A DNA stretch of 64,000 bases from Nilaparvata lugens (Eukaryota; Arthropoda; Insecta; Hemiptera; Delphacidae): the NCBI RefSeq assembly GCF_014356525.2, contig NC_052514.1, positions 1,278,471 through 1,342,470 on the forward strand, read 5' to 3'. Each line of letters starts with the position of its first letter. Positions within the stretch are counted from its first letter, which is position 1. Below the pieces are notes generated by a model. It was not told the origin of the DNA, made no database searches, and saw only the letters and a list, made by a program, of their open reading frames with translations. Positions 54,481 through 64,000 of this stretch are shown one piece after another. A program made the position numbers and the translations under genes.

Positions 54481-55110
54481 ATGTTCAACGGATCTCGAAA
54501 GCGGCTCCAACGATTTTCACGAAATTGGGAATATAGTAGGTTTATGATATAAAAAATCGATTGCACTAGGTCTCATCCCTGGTAAAACTCACTGAAGGAC
54601 ATGAAAAGGATAATTCATCCTTGGAAAAACAGATGATAATTTCGTCGTCTGTCGATAACAGAAAATGCGTGTGCCTGTGTGGGAGATCAGCTTTGTAATC
54701 AATTAGCTAACCGTATCTCGCGAGAAACCTAAAAATTTTAATTGACTCGATCAAAATAATCTGATTTGTTGACATGAGATGGTATATATCATAATATTAA
54801 AATTTATTCATTATTTTACAGTTCTAAGTGTTAAGTGAGTGTTATTTTGTTATTCGATTCGGTATGTAAACAATCTAAATTAGAACTTTCATGTTTTTAA
54901 ATATTTGGACTGAAAATTTGACCTGAATTCAAGTGTATGGAACATATCCTACTTTTTGGAATATTTATTGTGTATAAATCAAAATTCGGGGAAGAAACAG
55001 TTTGGGCTGTGCCTGTTAGTCCTTTCCGAATCATTTTTAAGAATTGAGTTATATTTATCAATAAATAAATAACGAGCGAAGCTCGGTGCCCCGATATTGT
55101 TTTGTTAAAA
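54481..55110 (+). mobile_element. LINE/Helitron-like tail region, family H member
   Basis: About 54940-55072 (AATCAAAATTCGGGGAAGAA to ATCAATAAATAAATAA) is the same sequence as 63905-64000 in reverse, a retroelement 3' end with an (AATA)n tail. It is followed by CGAGCGAAGCTCGGTGCCCC, also seen inverted at 63350-63380, a GC-rich mini-hairpin of another repeat. The upstream part (54481-54930) is of unknown origin. Confidence 0.5.
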
Positions 55111-55489
55111 GTATCGCTATTGAAAAAGTAATCCAATAAATGAATTCAATATGATCCAGTTACCTTCTCAATAACGTCTGTATCACAATACAAATTCAAT
55201 GGATCATGAACTTGAACTCTTTGCATTTCAATGTAACCGTCCATCCACCATCTTTCCGGTGATACTTTACCGGAATTTTTCCTGAGAGGAAACACACGTG
55301 TTCTAAGCTCTTACTAACGGATTTCCTCCACGTAATGAATGTACATCCAAAGATTGCTGGTGTAATAGCGTCAGTTATAACGTTCAGACATCGTTTAACG
55401 GTAACGCTGTAATGAGGTTATGATACAGAGATGATTCACAGATTCAAAAACGGTAGCTTAGCAGTTGTCGTGGATAATAATGCTGGTTG
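55111..55489. other. Noncoding, no feature seen
   Basis: AT-rich unique DNA up to the minisatellite. Confidence 0.4.
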
Positions 55490-56165
55490 TTACTCGATGA
55501 CACTGTTCAAGTTGACTCGTCGATTCTGTTGAATGTGATTCTATTAAGTAGACTCGTTAATACAGTTGAATCCAACACTATTAAGATGACTCGTTGACTC
55601 TCTCGTTGACTGTTAAGAAAACTCGTTGACTCTGTTAAATCTGACTCTATCAAGTTGACTCGTTGACGATGTTAAATCGGTCTATTGAGTTGACTCGTTG
55701 AAGTCTTGAAGATGTTAAGTTGACTCGTTGACACTGATAAATCCGACTCTATGAAGTGGACTCGTTGACTCTGTTCATCTGACTTTATCAAGTTGACTTG
55801 TTGACAGTGTTAAATTCGACTATTAAGTTGAATCGTTGGAGTCTTGAAGATGTTAAGTTGACTCGTTGACACTGATAGATCCGATTCTATGAACTTGACT
55901 CGTTGACTCTGTTAAAGCTGACTTTATCGAGTTGACTTGTTGACGGTGTTAAATCCGACTATTAAGTTGAATCGTTGAAGTCTTGAAGATGTTAAGTTGA
56001 CTCGTTGACACTGATAAATCTGACTCTATGAAGTTGACTCGTTGACTATGTTAAATCTGACTCTATTGAGTTGACTCGTTGACTCTGTTAACTATAAGGA
56101 GAACTCGTTTACACTATTAATCTAAACATAAAGTTGACTCGTTGACAAACTTAACGAGTCGTTGA
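55490..56165. repeat. Minisatellite with higher-order structure
   Basis: A basic unit of about 35-40 bp built on AAGTTGACTCGTTGAC is repeated about 17 times. Within it, a longer unit recurs: GTCTTGAAGATGTTAAGTTG at 55703, 55840 and 55980, that is every 137-140 bases, with the same series of variants between. Confidence 0.9.
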
Positions 56166-57026
56166 GTCTGACTCTATCAAGTTGACTAAGTTAAGTCGAC
56201 TCTAATACTGAAGTCGTCAGCTAATAATACCAATGAAAATACGGTAATACCAGTTGAAAGAACAGCTAATGCCAGTTGAAAGACGGTATGGTTAACGTCA
56301 TTTGTAGAAATACTTGATGACCCATAATGATCCTTCATTAGAGGAGGAATGGATAACTTCTCATGTCATTATAGGAGTCTGCATATATTCTAATATATGA
56401 TTGGCGATAAATTTGTCTGGAAGGTTGAATAGGTTTCTGGGTTAATGGTTAAAAAAATAGCAATTCCCGAAAATAAGAATATAACTACTGTATGGAAATT
56501 GAAACCATTTAGGCCTACAAAACCTTCAAGCACAGAAAATAAACACTTTGAATTTAATATTCTACACACTCTGTAGTTCTTTAATGTGTGCTTCAAGGTA
56601 CTCAGAGCTGGAATCCTATGAGCAAACCACATTGCGATTTTAGTATTTATTTTATTTTATTTATTTATACGTGGATACAATAACAAATCATATAAATATG
56701 ATTGGGAAGGAAGAACAGGCTTGGCCCAAAACTATTCCATTCCCAAATTTTAATTACATGTCCAAAAAATAGGTTATGTTTCTTCTGTAAGAAGTTCAAG
56801 CTCAACTTTCGTCCAAAAATAAATATGAGATGCAAATTTTAAATTTGGAAAAATTAAAGCACCAAATTATAGTTAAATATTACACTTAATTATCACTGCA
56901 CATTGTATTAATTAAGTTATTTTATGAATTTTGTTGCCAAAAATACACACAAATTCTCACTAAGAACAGCTGATAATTAATGTTAACAGCTGTATTAATT
57001 TTATTGTTATTTCAATTTTATCAATA
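56166..57026. other. Noncoding; LINE-tail fragment
   Basis: About 56640-56790 is a family H tail on the minus strand (TTTATTTTATTTATTTATAC, then ATATGATTGGGAAGGAAGAA). Otherwise AT-rich with no gene. Confidence 0.5.
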
Positions 57027-57276
57027 TAGTCCGTTTGCACAAAAGCCTGTTGAATTTCCCCCGATATTAACTTTCAATTCCAGACTTATTGTGAAAAATA
57101 AAAATTTATGTTGGAAAGGGTTTTTTGGCCCTATTGCACAAAAGCCGGTTTAATCATATAATTGAATTAATTGGAACCAATCAGAAAATGCTATTTTGAA
57201 AAGAAGGCTTCTCTGATTGGTTCTTTGGAATTGATCACGGTTAAAATTTAACAGGTTTTTGTGCAACCGGCAGTAT
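57027..57276. repeat. Foldback MITE, GCACAAAAGCC family, 1.5 copies
   Basis: A partial copy (57027-57132, GTTTGCACAAAAGCCTGTTG) is followed by a complete one (57133-57276: TTGCACAAAAGCCGGTTTAA to TTTTTGTGCAACCGGCA). Relatives are at 25018 and 37499. Confidence 0.8.
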
Positions 57277-57534
57277 CAAGCTCTGGCTATTAGGCTGATA
57301 TGCCTAATCTCAGTTCAAACGGAGTAAATCAGCTAATCGTTAAAAGCCGAAATGTAACATATTTATTAGAATAAAATGCGATCATATTAGCAAGTTATCG
57401 TCGTTTGGCGTTTAAATTAAATGGTGCGTAGGGCCACCAACTTGATCTAAATTTTGTAGAGTATATGGAATAATACAGTATGGTACTTGGTTCTATTTGG
57501 AGATGCCTCAATGATGAAATACCTCTCATTCTGA
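57277..57534. other. Noncoding
   Basis: No feature seen. Confidence 0.4.
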
Positions 57535-57750
57535 ATACTAAATTTGAATTCGTTTTTGGCTGATTCTCACATATCAGTATTAGGTCCAGTGACCGGTTTA
57601 GTGAAAATGCAATCCCTATAAATTGAGATGAGACTATTCACACTTGCTTAGCTGTGCTGAGTGGGGATATTCCCATTAGAACTAATCGGAATGATATTCT
57701 CACTGTACCGGATAAGTTCGCTGATATGTGGGAATCGGCATTTTGATATG
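57535..57750. repeat. Foldback related to the 36.7-kb palindrome core
   Basis: Left CTGATTCTCACATATCAGTA and GTGACCGG pair with right ACCGG and TTCGCTGATATGTGGGAATC. The centre (CTTAGCTGTGCTGAG) is palindromic. Confidence 0.7.
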
Positions 57751-58407
57751 GAGAAAACAGAATTGGTAAGTTACAAAAGGTCAGTGCTTATCATCACGAC
57801 AATTCCTTCCTACTTCCATTCACCATCTCAATCGAAATTGAAGGAAAGAAACTTGATGAGAAGTTCTGGCCGTCAGTAACTTGCCGTTGCTACTTTCTCC
57901 ATCTAGAAGCCACACAATCAATGAAATACCTCTCTTTGAAATCATTACAACACTTGAGATCAATCAATTTGATAGGATTCGATACAATACGATACGATCA
58001 CAATACGTTAGAGTATCTGAAATTGTACACCTATTGTACACCTAGTAGCAAAAACTAGGTGTGGTGGAAAAAACTTATGGATTCTCTAATAGAGATGAGA
58101 GAAAATAAATTCGCACAATGATTGATCAGTGAAGGATGAAGGATGTCACAACCTCTTTCCTTATTAACTTAGCAACAATACAAAACAATACCAAACCTAA
58201 ACGATTCAAGCAGGTCGATTAGCGCAGTAAGGAGTGATAGTTTGAGTCCATCAAAATGCGTTTAGAATACAAATTAAAGTAAAATCAAATCAAATGTACT
58301 GTCACTTTTCTCTTTTGTCAAGAGAAAATGTTTTATACATCAGCAAGCTTTCGGTTTCGATTCAAATAATACGTCAAAATGTTAAATTTTAGTTATGTCT
58401 ATAAAGT
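57751..58407. other. Noncoding, no feature seen
   Basis: AT-rich; a short 'gatacaatacgatacgatcacaat' run near 57975. No gene. Confidence 0.4.
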
Positions 58408-58815
58408 ACTAGTAGTTCTGTGAACAGTAGACCTCACGCAGTATTCTCATCCACAAGTACCTGATTGAAACTATAAACCTTATGGAAATACAGCAATAGA
58501 CTGGCTTCTCCACACATCTGTGTAATCACTTGTCAGCTGATTTATGATGAATAATTCTATAGTCTGATTTTTACTCTAATATTGGCGTATGAAGAAGGCT
58601 CCTTTTTCCTTTTATATCATCCTTGAAATGCAAAATTTCCAAAAACCTTGTATATACGTCGACGCGCAATTAAAAAAGGAACATACCTGACAAATTTCAT
58701 GAGAATCTATTACCGCGTTTCGCCGTAAATGCGCTTTATATAGGCTAAACATTTAAACATTAAGAGAAATGCCAAACCGTTGACTTGAATCTTAGACCTC
58801 ACTTCGTTCGGTCAA
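58408..58815 (-). mobile_element. Helitron-like element, family E, copy e
   Basis: The minus-strand 5' end (58815) is GACCGAACGAAGTGAGGTCT; the 3' end is CACAGAACTACTAGT at 58408-58422 (CTAG|T). It is the shortest full-ended copy (about 408 bp): its two conserved ends are joined almost directly. Confidence 0.7.
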
Positions 58816-61522
58816 TAATATGAGTAAATTATCTATATATGAAGTGAATAAATTTGTATTTTCATCAGTATCAGTGCCGTTTTCAGTACAGTGAGAAAAT
58901 TATTTACATACTGTGATGAATTTTTTAAATAGACCTCATGAGAAGAGAGGAAAATTGTGATTACCTTTTAAAATGAAAGAATTTGCTAAAGGAATGGTTA
59001 GCGACCGAGCGATAAAGCTTACTTATCAGTAACTGTATATTAGATAAGAGTACCGTTCTGTACTGAATATTTTCTAGAGAATTATTTAATAAAATTATAA
59101 CTATTCTGCAAATAAAGTACGAACCATTTATGAATTGCTCATTGAATTTTGAGGTTACACTTTGTTTACTATTGATCAGATGTTTTAAAGCAGCTCAAAC
59201 ACAGCTGACTGATTCAACGAATTTTAAAATGTCATGCCAGATTCATGCAAGCTATAATTTTATGACTAAAAAAAAGTAAAAACTATCAATAAAGGACCAA
59301 GAATTTCGAATAAAAAATAAAATGTATGTATTATTGTTGAAATTATTTATTACTTAAAAAATTATATTATAATGTCAAGTATTATTGTAACTAACTAGGT
59401 CATAGCATGAACATTATATTATTGATAAGAGCAGCAGAAATTAATTATAACAGTCTCAGACATAATAAAAATTGTATAAGAATATTAATTTATTAATTAT
59501 TACTTCAACTGAACCACATGGTGATTGAATCTCTTTGGCAAGCCTAAGCCAATCATAGTGCATAGAAATAGCACCAAAAAGGTGATCGTTTGAAAACAAC
59601 ATATGTTAATCTACTATTAGACAACAAACCTGCCTTATCATATACGCTAGCACATGTACATTGTATAAGAGGAACTATGTCTAGGAGATTAAGCAGTTTT
59701 AAGAATTATATAAATTAAATTATTATCATAATTAAAGGAATTATATTCTATTGCTTGCCACTGACGTCACGTCTACGTCACAATCGTTCTACCAATGGCA
59801 AATTTTCATGCAAATTTATTACACCGAGATTCTCAGAAAAAAGATTCTAGCCAAGAAGCTTAGAAGAAGACGTTGCACTTCCCTTTTGAAATCCTCACCG
59901 TTCAGACCTTGTTAAAGTTACCAAGACCTATTTGTAAGATTTTCGTTCGATTTTATATGTTCTATTTGTGAGCCAATATTTTTAGGCTAATCTATTTGTT
60001 ATTTGTAAATCTATTTTCATCAATCGATAAATTAAAAGTTTAAAGTTAAATCATCCCTTAATTAATTTGGTGAAGGAAATATTAAATTAAAATTCCCCAC
60101 GTGCTGAGACCGAAGTTTGGACCACCGCCGATCAAACGATTTTGATCTAAAGAAGAAAACCACGACCGCCAAGGAATTTCACGTGAGTTATAACTTTAAA
60201 GGGGCCCCAATCTACGCTTCGAAAATATTTCAGTGCAGAAAAATATAAAATTTTCTTCGTTAAATTATTGGCCACGCCGACAAGCGCTTTTAGTTATTAA
60301 GAGCCTAGAATTTATTCATATAGAATTTATAAGAACTTGTAGTTGATTGACTATCCTCCGCTGCCAGAACCACGACCCCGAACAATTTTAAAAAACATTC
60401 TTTATTCATTTTTCACTATTTTTTCAAAACTGTTAACTTTTATCAATTGGAAAATTCTGTCGGATCATGCATGGTATCATGCAAGTACAAGAAAATTGCT
60501 AATCATTTTTGTTAATGTTAAACCACTTTCAATCTGTAAATCATATTCTGAATCTGCACTGTGAGATCATATATTTTATTATAATATATTTCAATTTTGT
60601 TAATTCGTTTTCTGAGTTCGATTATTTCTTAAGCCTGTCAATTATTGTGTCTGATACGTTCTATATCATCAAGAACCGATCGAATACGATCATTGAAATA
60701 ATTGAATTAAGCTGGATATTGGAACAGGTCTAAGTGGATGTAGTGAGTGGGGTCAGATCGAGATATTTGTTCTTTGTCCTTACCTGCTCATATATCAGCT
60801 TTTATCTGTTACCAACCTCGACTTAGGAGCGAATACATCAACAGTACAGCAGATGCAGCCAGAGATCATATAATTTCCTACAATAGAGCTTAAAACCCGA
60901 CAAGACTCTGTTCTCGAAATATATTCTGAACGATATTTGGTCCAAGTACCGTATTTTAATCCTTCAGAACTTATTAGAGACGCAGTCCCGTAAATTATCT
61001 ACATCGGGACTTTTGCTCGACCTGTATGATTTTGTATGCTCACTCTTCACAGGTAATAATTTTAAGGTATCCGTATTCAGTGTTTAGCGTCCGCTACACT
61101 ACTTATAAAAATTTCATCACCATACAATCTGTCATAAGAAGAATCAAGGGTGAGCGAGCGTTTAGGCCTCCTGCGATTCCGACAATTGTATTGAATCTTG
61201 TAGTGAGTCAATCAGTCTGGTGTACACTTAGCGTCCACGCACGCAGTTACAAATTTTATAACCTCAACACCGTTGATTTAGTACAAGATTCACTCTACGT
61301 ATGGGAGGCGAGTAAAAAACTGCTTTACATGATTTGCCGACACAACGTGAGACATTTAAAAGGTAACATTACAGGATTATACATATGTGAAGCCTTTAAA
61401 AAACGCTTTACATGATTTGGCTTGCAACGTGAGGCGTGAAAATACAGCACTACAATACGCTCTAATGGGACTATTCATACTCAAATGGTTAAACTTCAAT
61501 AATTACTTGAATGATGTTTGCC
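58816..61522. other. Mostly unclassified; possible LTR-type fragment
   Basis: No gene recognised. 59700-60400 is a GC-richer block with TGACGTCACGTCTACGTCAC (59761) and a leader-like region (GGACCACCGCCGATCAAACG), with a possible splice donor (CACGTGAGTTATAAC, 60180). It could be an LTR plus leader or a 5' UTR. The 129-codon frame at 61026-61415 has no known domain and contains a diverged 82-base duplication (about 61306 and 61388). Confidence 0.3.
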
Positions 61523-62528
61523 TACAGTGAGGTCCACGTTATAATGGCAGTAGGTATTTTATTAACATGAGTGTTGCTATCCTTGTTTATCATTCGACAA
61601 AGCAGATAGCGCTATTCTTTTCTATCTACGCAAGGTTGCAGATTGTTTTTTAACAATGTAGAAATATAAAACAATTAACGAAATATTTAATCTCAATTAT
61701 GACAATATATCATTAATTTTCTTGGCGAATAATTGATCATTTTTAAAAAGAATGAACAGGTAATATTAAATCGGACTAGCCGTCAAGCACGCTTCGCTCG
61801 CCATATCCGTCTAGCCAGGGGGCTCTGCCCCCCTGGACCACCGACTGGATCATCCAAAAATGAGATCAGCGGGCTCGCTTCGCTCATCTGAATTTTCCAT
61901 TTGAGCATGCTTCATTCCATCAGAAAGTCAAAGTACTGAGAAAACGCAGAAAAGCTGAGAAAAAAGCTAATTTTGGGCGTATTTTTGGCGTTATTTCAAA
62001 TTCCTTCTAACACAACATTATTACACCCTAGCTGAGCTTCTGTACTAAATTTGAACAATTTCTGTTCATTTGTTCTCGATAAATCTGAGAAGCAAAAAAC
62101 GCTGGAAAAACGCAGATTTTGGGCGTATCTTTGGATTTTTTTCCAAATCAGTTCTTAGTGCGCCTTTAAAGGGTCAACTGAACATACCTACCAAATTTGA
62201 ACGTTTTCGGTCCCGGTAGATTTTTAGTTCTGCGAGTGAGTGAGTGAGTGAGTGAGTCAGTCAGTCAGTGAGTGAGTGCCATTTCGCTTTTATATATATA
62301 GATATACCGATATCAGATATCGTCTATATAGAAGGTCATTATCATGAAGTTATTAAACATTAATTGTCTTGGTGGATAATTGATCATTTTTAACAAGAAT
62401 GATCAGTTAATATTACATCAATAAACCTGTATCAGATACCGTCTATAGAAGGCAGTGGCAAGGCAGAGTATAGGCAACGATGTTCTCCTTTCTTTCTCCA
62501 CTACCATTATAACGTGGACCTCACTATA
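61523..62528 (+). mobile_element. MITE family M, split by a Helitron-like element
   Basis: The left TIR is CAGTGAGGTCCACGTTATAA (61525) and the right end TATAACGTGGACCTCACTAT (62509-62528). The halves are separated by the element at 61776-62302. The right half repeats part of the left (ATTGATCATTTTTAA... at 61735 and 62382), so two M copies may be merged. Confidence 0.7.
61776..62302 (-). mobile_element. Helitron-like element, family A, copy 3
   Basis: Minus strand: A (62303), then TCTATATATATAAAAGCG, ending GACGGCTAG (61776) followed by T. The precise A|TC...CTAG|T boundary supports the Helitron assignment. The middle (61910-62140) differs from copies 1 and 2, and the 3' foldback is incomplete. 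Confidence 0.75.
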
Positions 62529-62707
62529 CAAGCTTAATCAATGCGCTTCTTGAATCGGAAAAAATGAAGAAGCATAATATTGATGATTGACTACACGTTG
62601 CAGCCTATTTTCCAAATGAAAGATTGATTGATTAGCTGCCTTTATTTAAGACCTAGGAGGGTGAAGTTAGGGCGCAGTTGGCCCTCTCCTACACCCTCAA
62701 GAGGTGA
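62529..62707 (-). mobile_element. LINE 3'-tail fragment
   Basis: About 62622-62707 on the minus strand: a GC-rich block (GGGTGTAGGAGAGGGCCAAC) followed by AAATAAAGGCAGCTAATCAA and an ATCA tail. The left 90 bases show nothing. Confidence 0.45.
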
Positions 62708-62711
62708 AAGA

Positions 62712-63010
62712 TTGATTGATTGAGTACGGTACTTTATTTATGTAGATTACAATATATACTGGCTTATACACTTATATACAATAGCTTACAATACAGCAAC
62801 ATTATAGATGAATGCACATAATATAGACTAAGAAAATAATAATTATTGAACTGTATATGATATGAAAAAGCAATTTGTAATATAATAACTATAGATAATT
62901 ATATTGTTATGCATCTACATGAATTGACGGAGCATTGGACATAACAATGTCCATTCTTCGGAAAGAATATTAAAAATATCCTTCCCACTAACTCTCTACC
63001 AAAAAAGAGG
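62712..63010 (-). mobile_element. LINE/SINE 3' end, family J, copy 4
   Basis: Reverse of 18186-18476. GATTGATTGAGTACGGTACT marks the tail. It lies directly beside another ATCA-tailed fragment on the same strand, suggesting insertion into a tail microsatellite. Confidence 0.65.
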
Positions 63011-63387
63011 GAGAGTTATAGTGGAGTTCAATGTCCAAGATAAGATAGAAGGAAGAATCTTTTCTATTTAGGAATTCCACAGCCAATTCACTAGTCATCA
63101 TAATATTGCAATCGGAAAGAATTTCACCACAAACCTTAAGGAGCAAGCGTTAATGCTCTACTAAATTTCTAATTTCATTCATATTTTGCTTGTATAATGT
63201 TTATTTTCAATCATTAATTCAGCCTGTTAGCATTCCCATTTTCAACCACTCTTGACCTACAAACATTTAGAAACATGGCAGAATAATGTTACAATTTACA
63301 ATACTACTGTAAAGTAGTTATGTGTTATTTTTCTTATATCAATTTTAATATCGGGGCACCGAGTTTCGCTCGTTATTTATTTTTCCT
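63011..63387. other. Noncoding
   Basis: AT-rich; about 63345-63387 carries the inverted GGGGCACCGAGTTTCGCTCG mini-hairpin also seen at 55072. Confidence 0.4.
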
Positions 63388-63905
63388 ACAGTTACCTTGA
63401 AAAGGCACTGATTACAGAACGCAAAGAATCACTTTTCCGCTCTAGTGCGGGAAAAAATTTTCTGCACTCCAGATTTGCAACATGGCAACGCAAAATACTT
63501 AGTAGGTTATATGGAGCAACAGTGCAGCAAAATCAAAATGAAGTTGGTAACAGTGACTGGGCTGCTATAGTGAGCAGATGAGCAACGAAGCACAACGCGC
63601 TAATTATTACATTATATATTATAACCAAGGACAACATTTTTATTCAATTTGACAATAAATTAAGGTTTTTATCAATAATAAAATTACACAGAAAAACATT
63701 TGATGCATTTCAGGCAATTTTACCCATAATTACCCACTTTTCATATTCAATGGTAACTGTAGGAAAAACTTAATGTGAAATACGTGCGCAAAGTTCCTCT
63801 GCTGCACTCAAGAAACCATTCCGCCCTCGCCTACGGCTCGGGCATAAACGTTTCTTTCGGTGCAGCAAACTGTCACTTTGCGCACTAGTTGCACAAATAA
63901 CTATA
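63388..63905 (-). mobile_element. Nonautonomous element, family F, copy 3
   Basis: Minus-strand copy of 21135-21662: the right end here is GCGCACTAGTTGCACAAATA. Conserved CGCCCTCGCCTACGGCTCGG lies at 63822. No coding. Confidence 0.75.
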
Positions 63906-64000
63906 TTGATAAACAGAACTCAATTCTTTTAAAATGATTGGGGAAGTACTAACAGGCACAGTCCAAAACTGTTTCTTCCCCGAATTTTGATTTATACACT
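63900..64000 (-). mobile_element. Retroelement 3' tail, family H, cut by window end
   Basis: Matches 54950-55070 in reverse (ATTGGGGAAGTACTAACAGG, CTTCCCCGAATTTTGATTTA). It continues beyond the window. Confidence 0.55.

Noticed and set aside
61026..61415. 129-codon plus-strand frame
   Set aside because: No recognisable domain, contains an internal 82-base duplication, and has no splice or start context; not enough to call a gene.

Overview
This is eukaryotic, AT-rich, gene-poor nuclear DNA. The organism is probably a hemipteran insect, and a planthopper-type genome is my best guess. The guess rests on the dense MITE, foldback and Helitron-like content, and on repeat sequences that feel familiar from planthopper assemblies; I could not run a search. 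Two 100-base N runs (22964-23063 and 46401-46500) mark assembly gaps. No bacterial operon, rRNA, CRISPR array or convincing tRNA was seen.

Layout. 0-9.7 kb: mostly unique AT-rich DNA with several nested foldback/MITE insertions. 9.7-16.8 kb: a Helitron-like element, more MITEs, and a relic of a LINE reverse-transcriptase C-terminus (15.14-15.40 kb). 16.8-23 kb: simple-sequence and tandem-repeat arrays (TC-rich 72-bp repeat, 74-bp x7, about 175-bp x5-6). 23-36 kb: scattered repeats, including one element present in both orientations (28.7 and 34.3 kb) and a (GAA)n array between two direct repeats. 36-41.6 kb: four large palindromes around one convincing host exon, the minus-strand terminal exon of a spaetzle-like cystine-knot cytokine gene (40401-40605). 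41.6-44 kb: a decayed minus-strand non-LTR retrotransposon. 44.6-46.6 kb: the 5' half of a plus-strand non-LTR element, with a Baculo_FP-type ORF1 and a broken endonuclease. 46.55 to about 51.3 kb: a nearly intact minus-strand CR1-group non-LTR retrotransposon. 51-64 kb: MITEs, Helitron-like elements, a higher-order minisatellite (55.5-56.2 kb) and LINE 3' tails.

The most interesting object is the CR1-group element. ORF1 (513 aa) combines an N-terminal FLYWCH-like zinc finger, coiled coils with TQT motifs that look like LC8/dynein-light-chain sites, and an SGNH-esterase domain. ORF2 (endonuclease plus RT) keeps every catalytic residue I checked but has no ATG before the endonuclease core. The 43-nt ORF1/ORF2 overlap contains a canonical -1 slippery heptamer, T TTT TTA, in exactly the frame that would fuse ORF1 to ORF2. 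Programmed -1 frameshifting is therefore the leading hypothesis for ORF2 expression.

Apart from the spaetzle-like exon I find no supported host gene. Most long open frames here are simple-sequence repeats or pieces of transposons.
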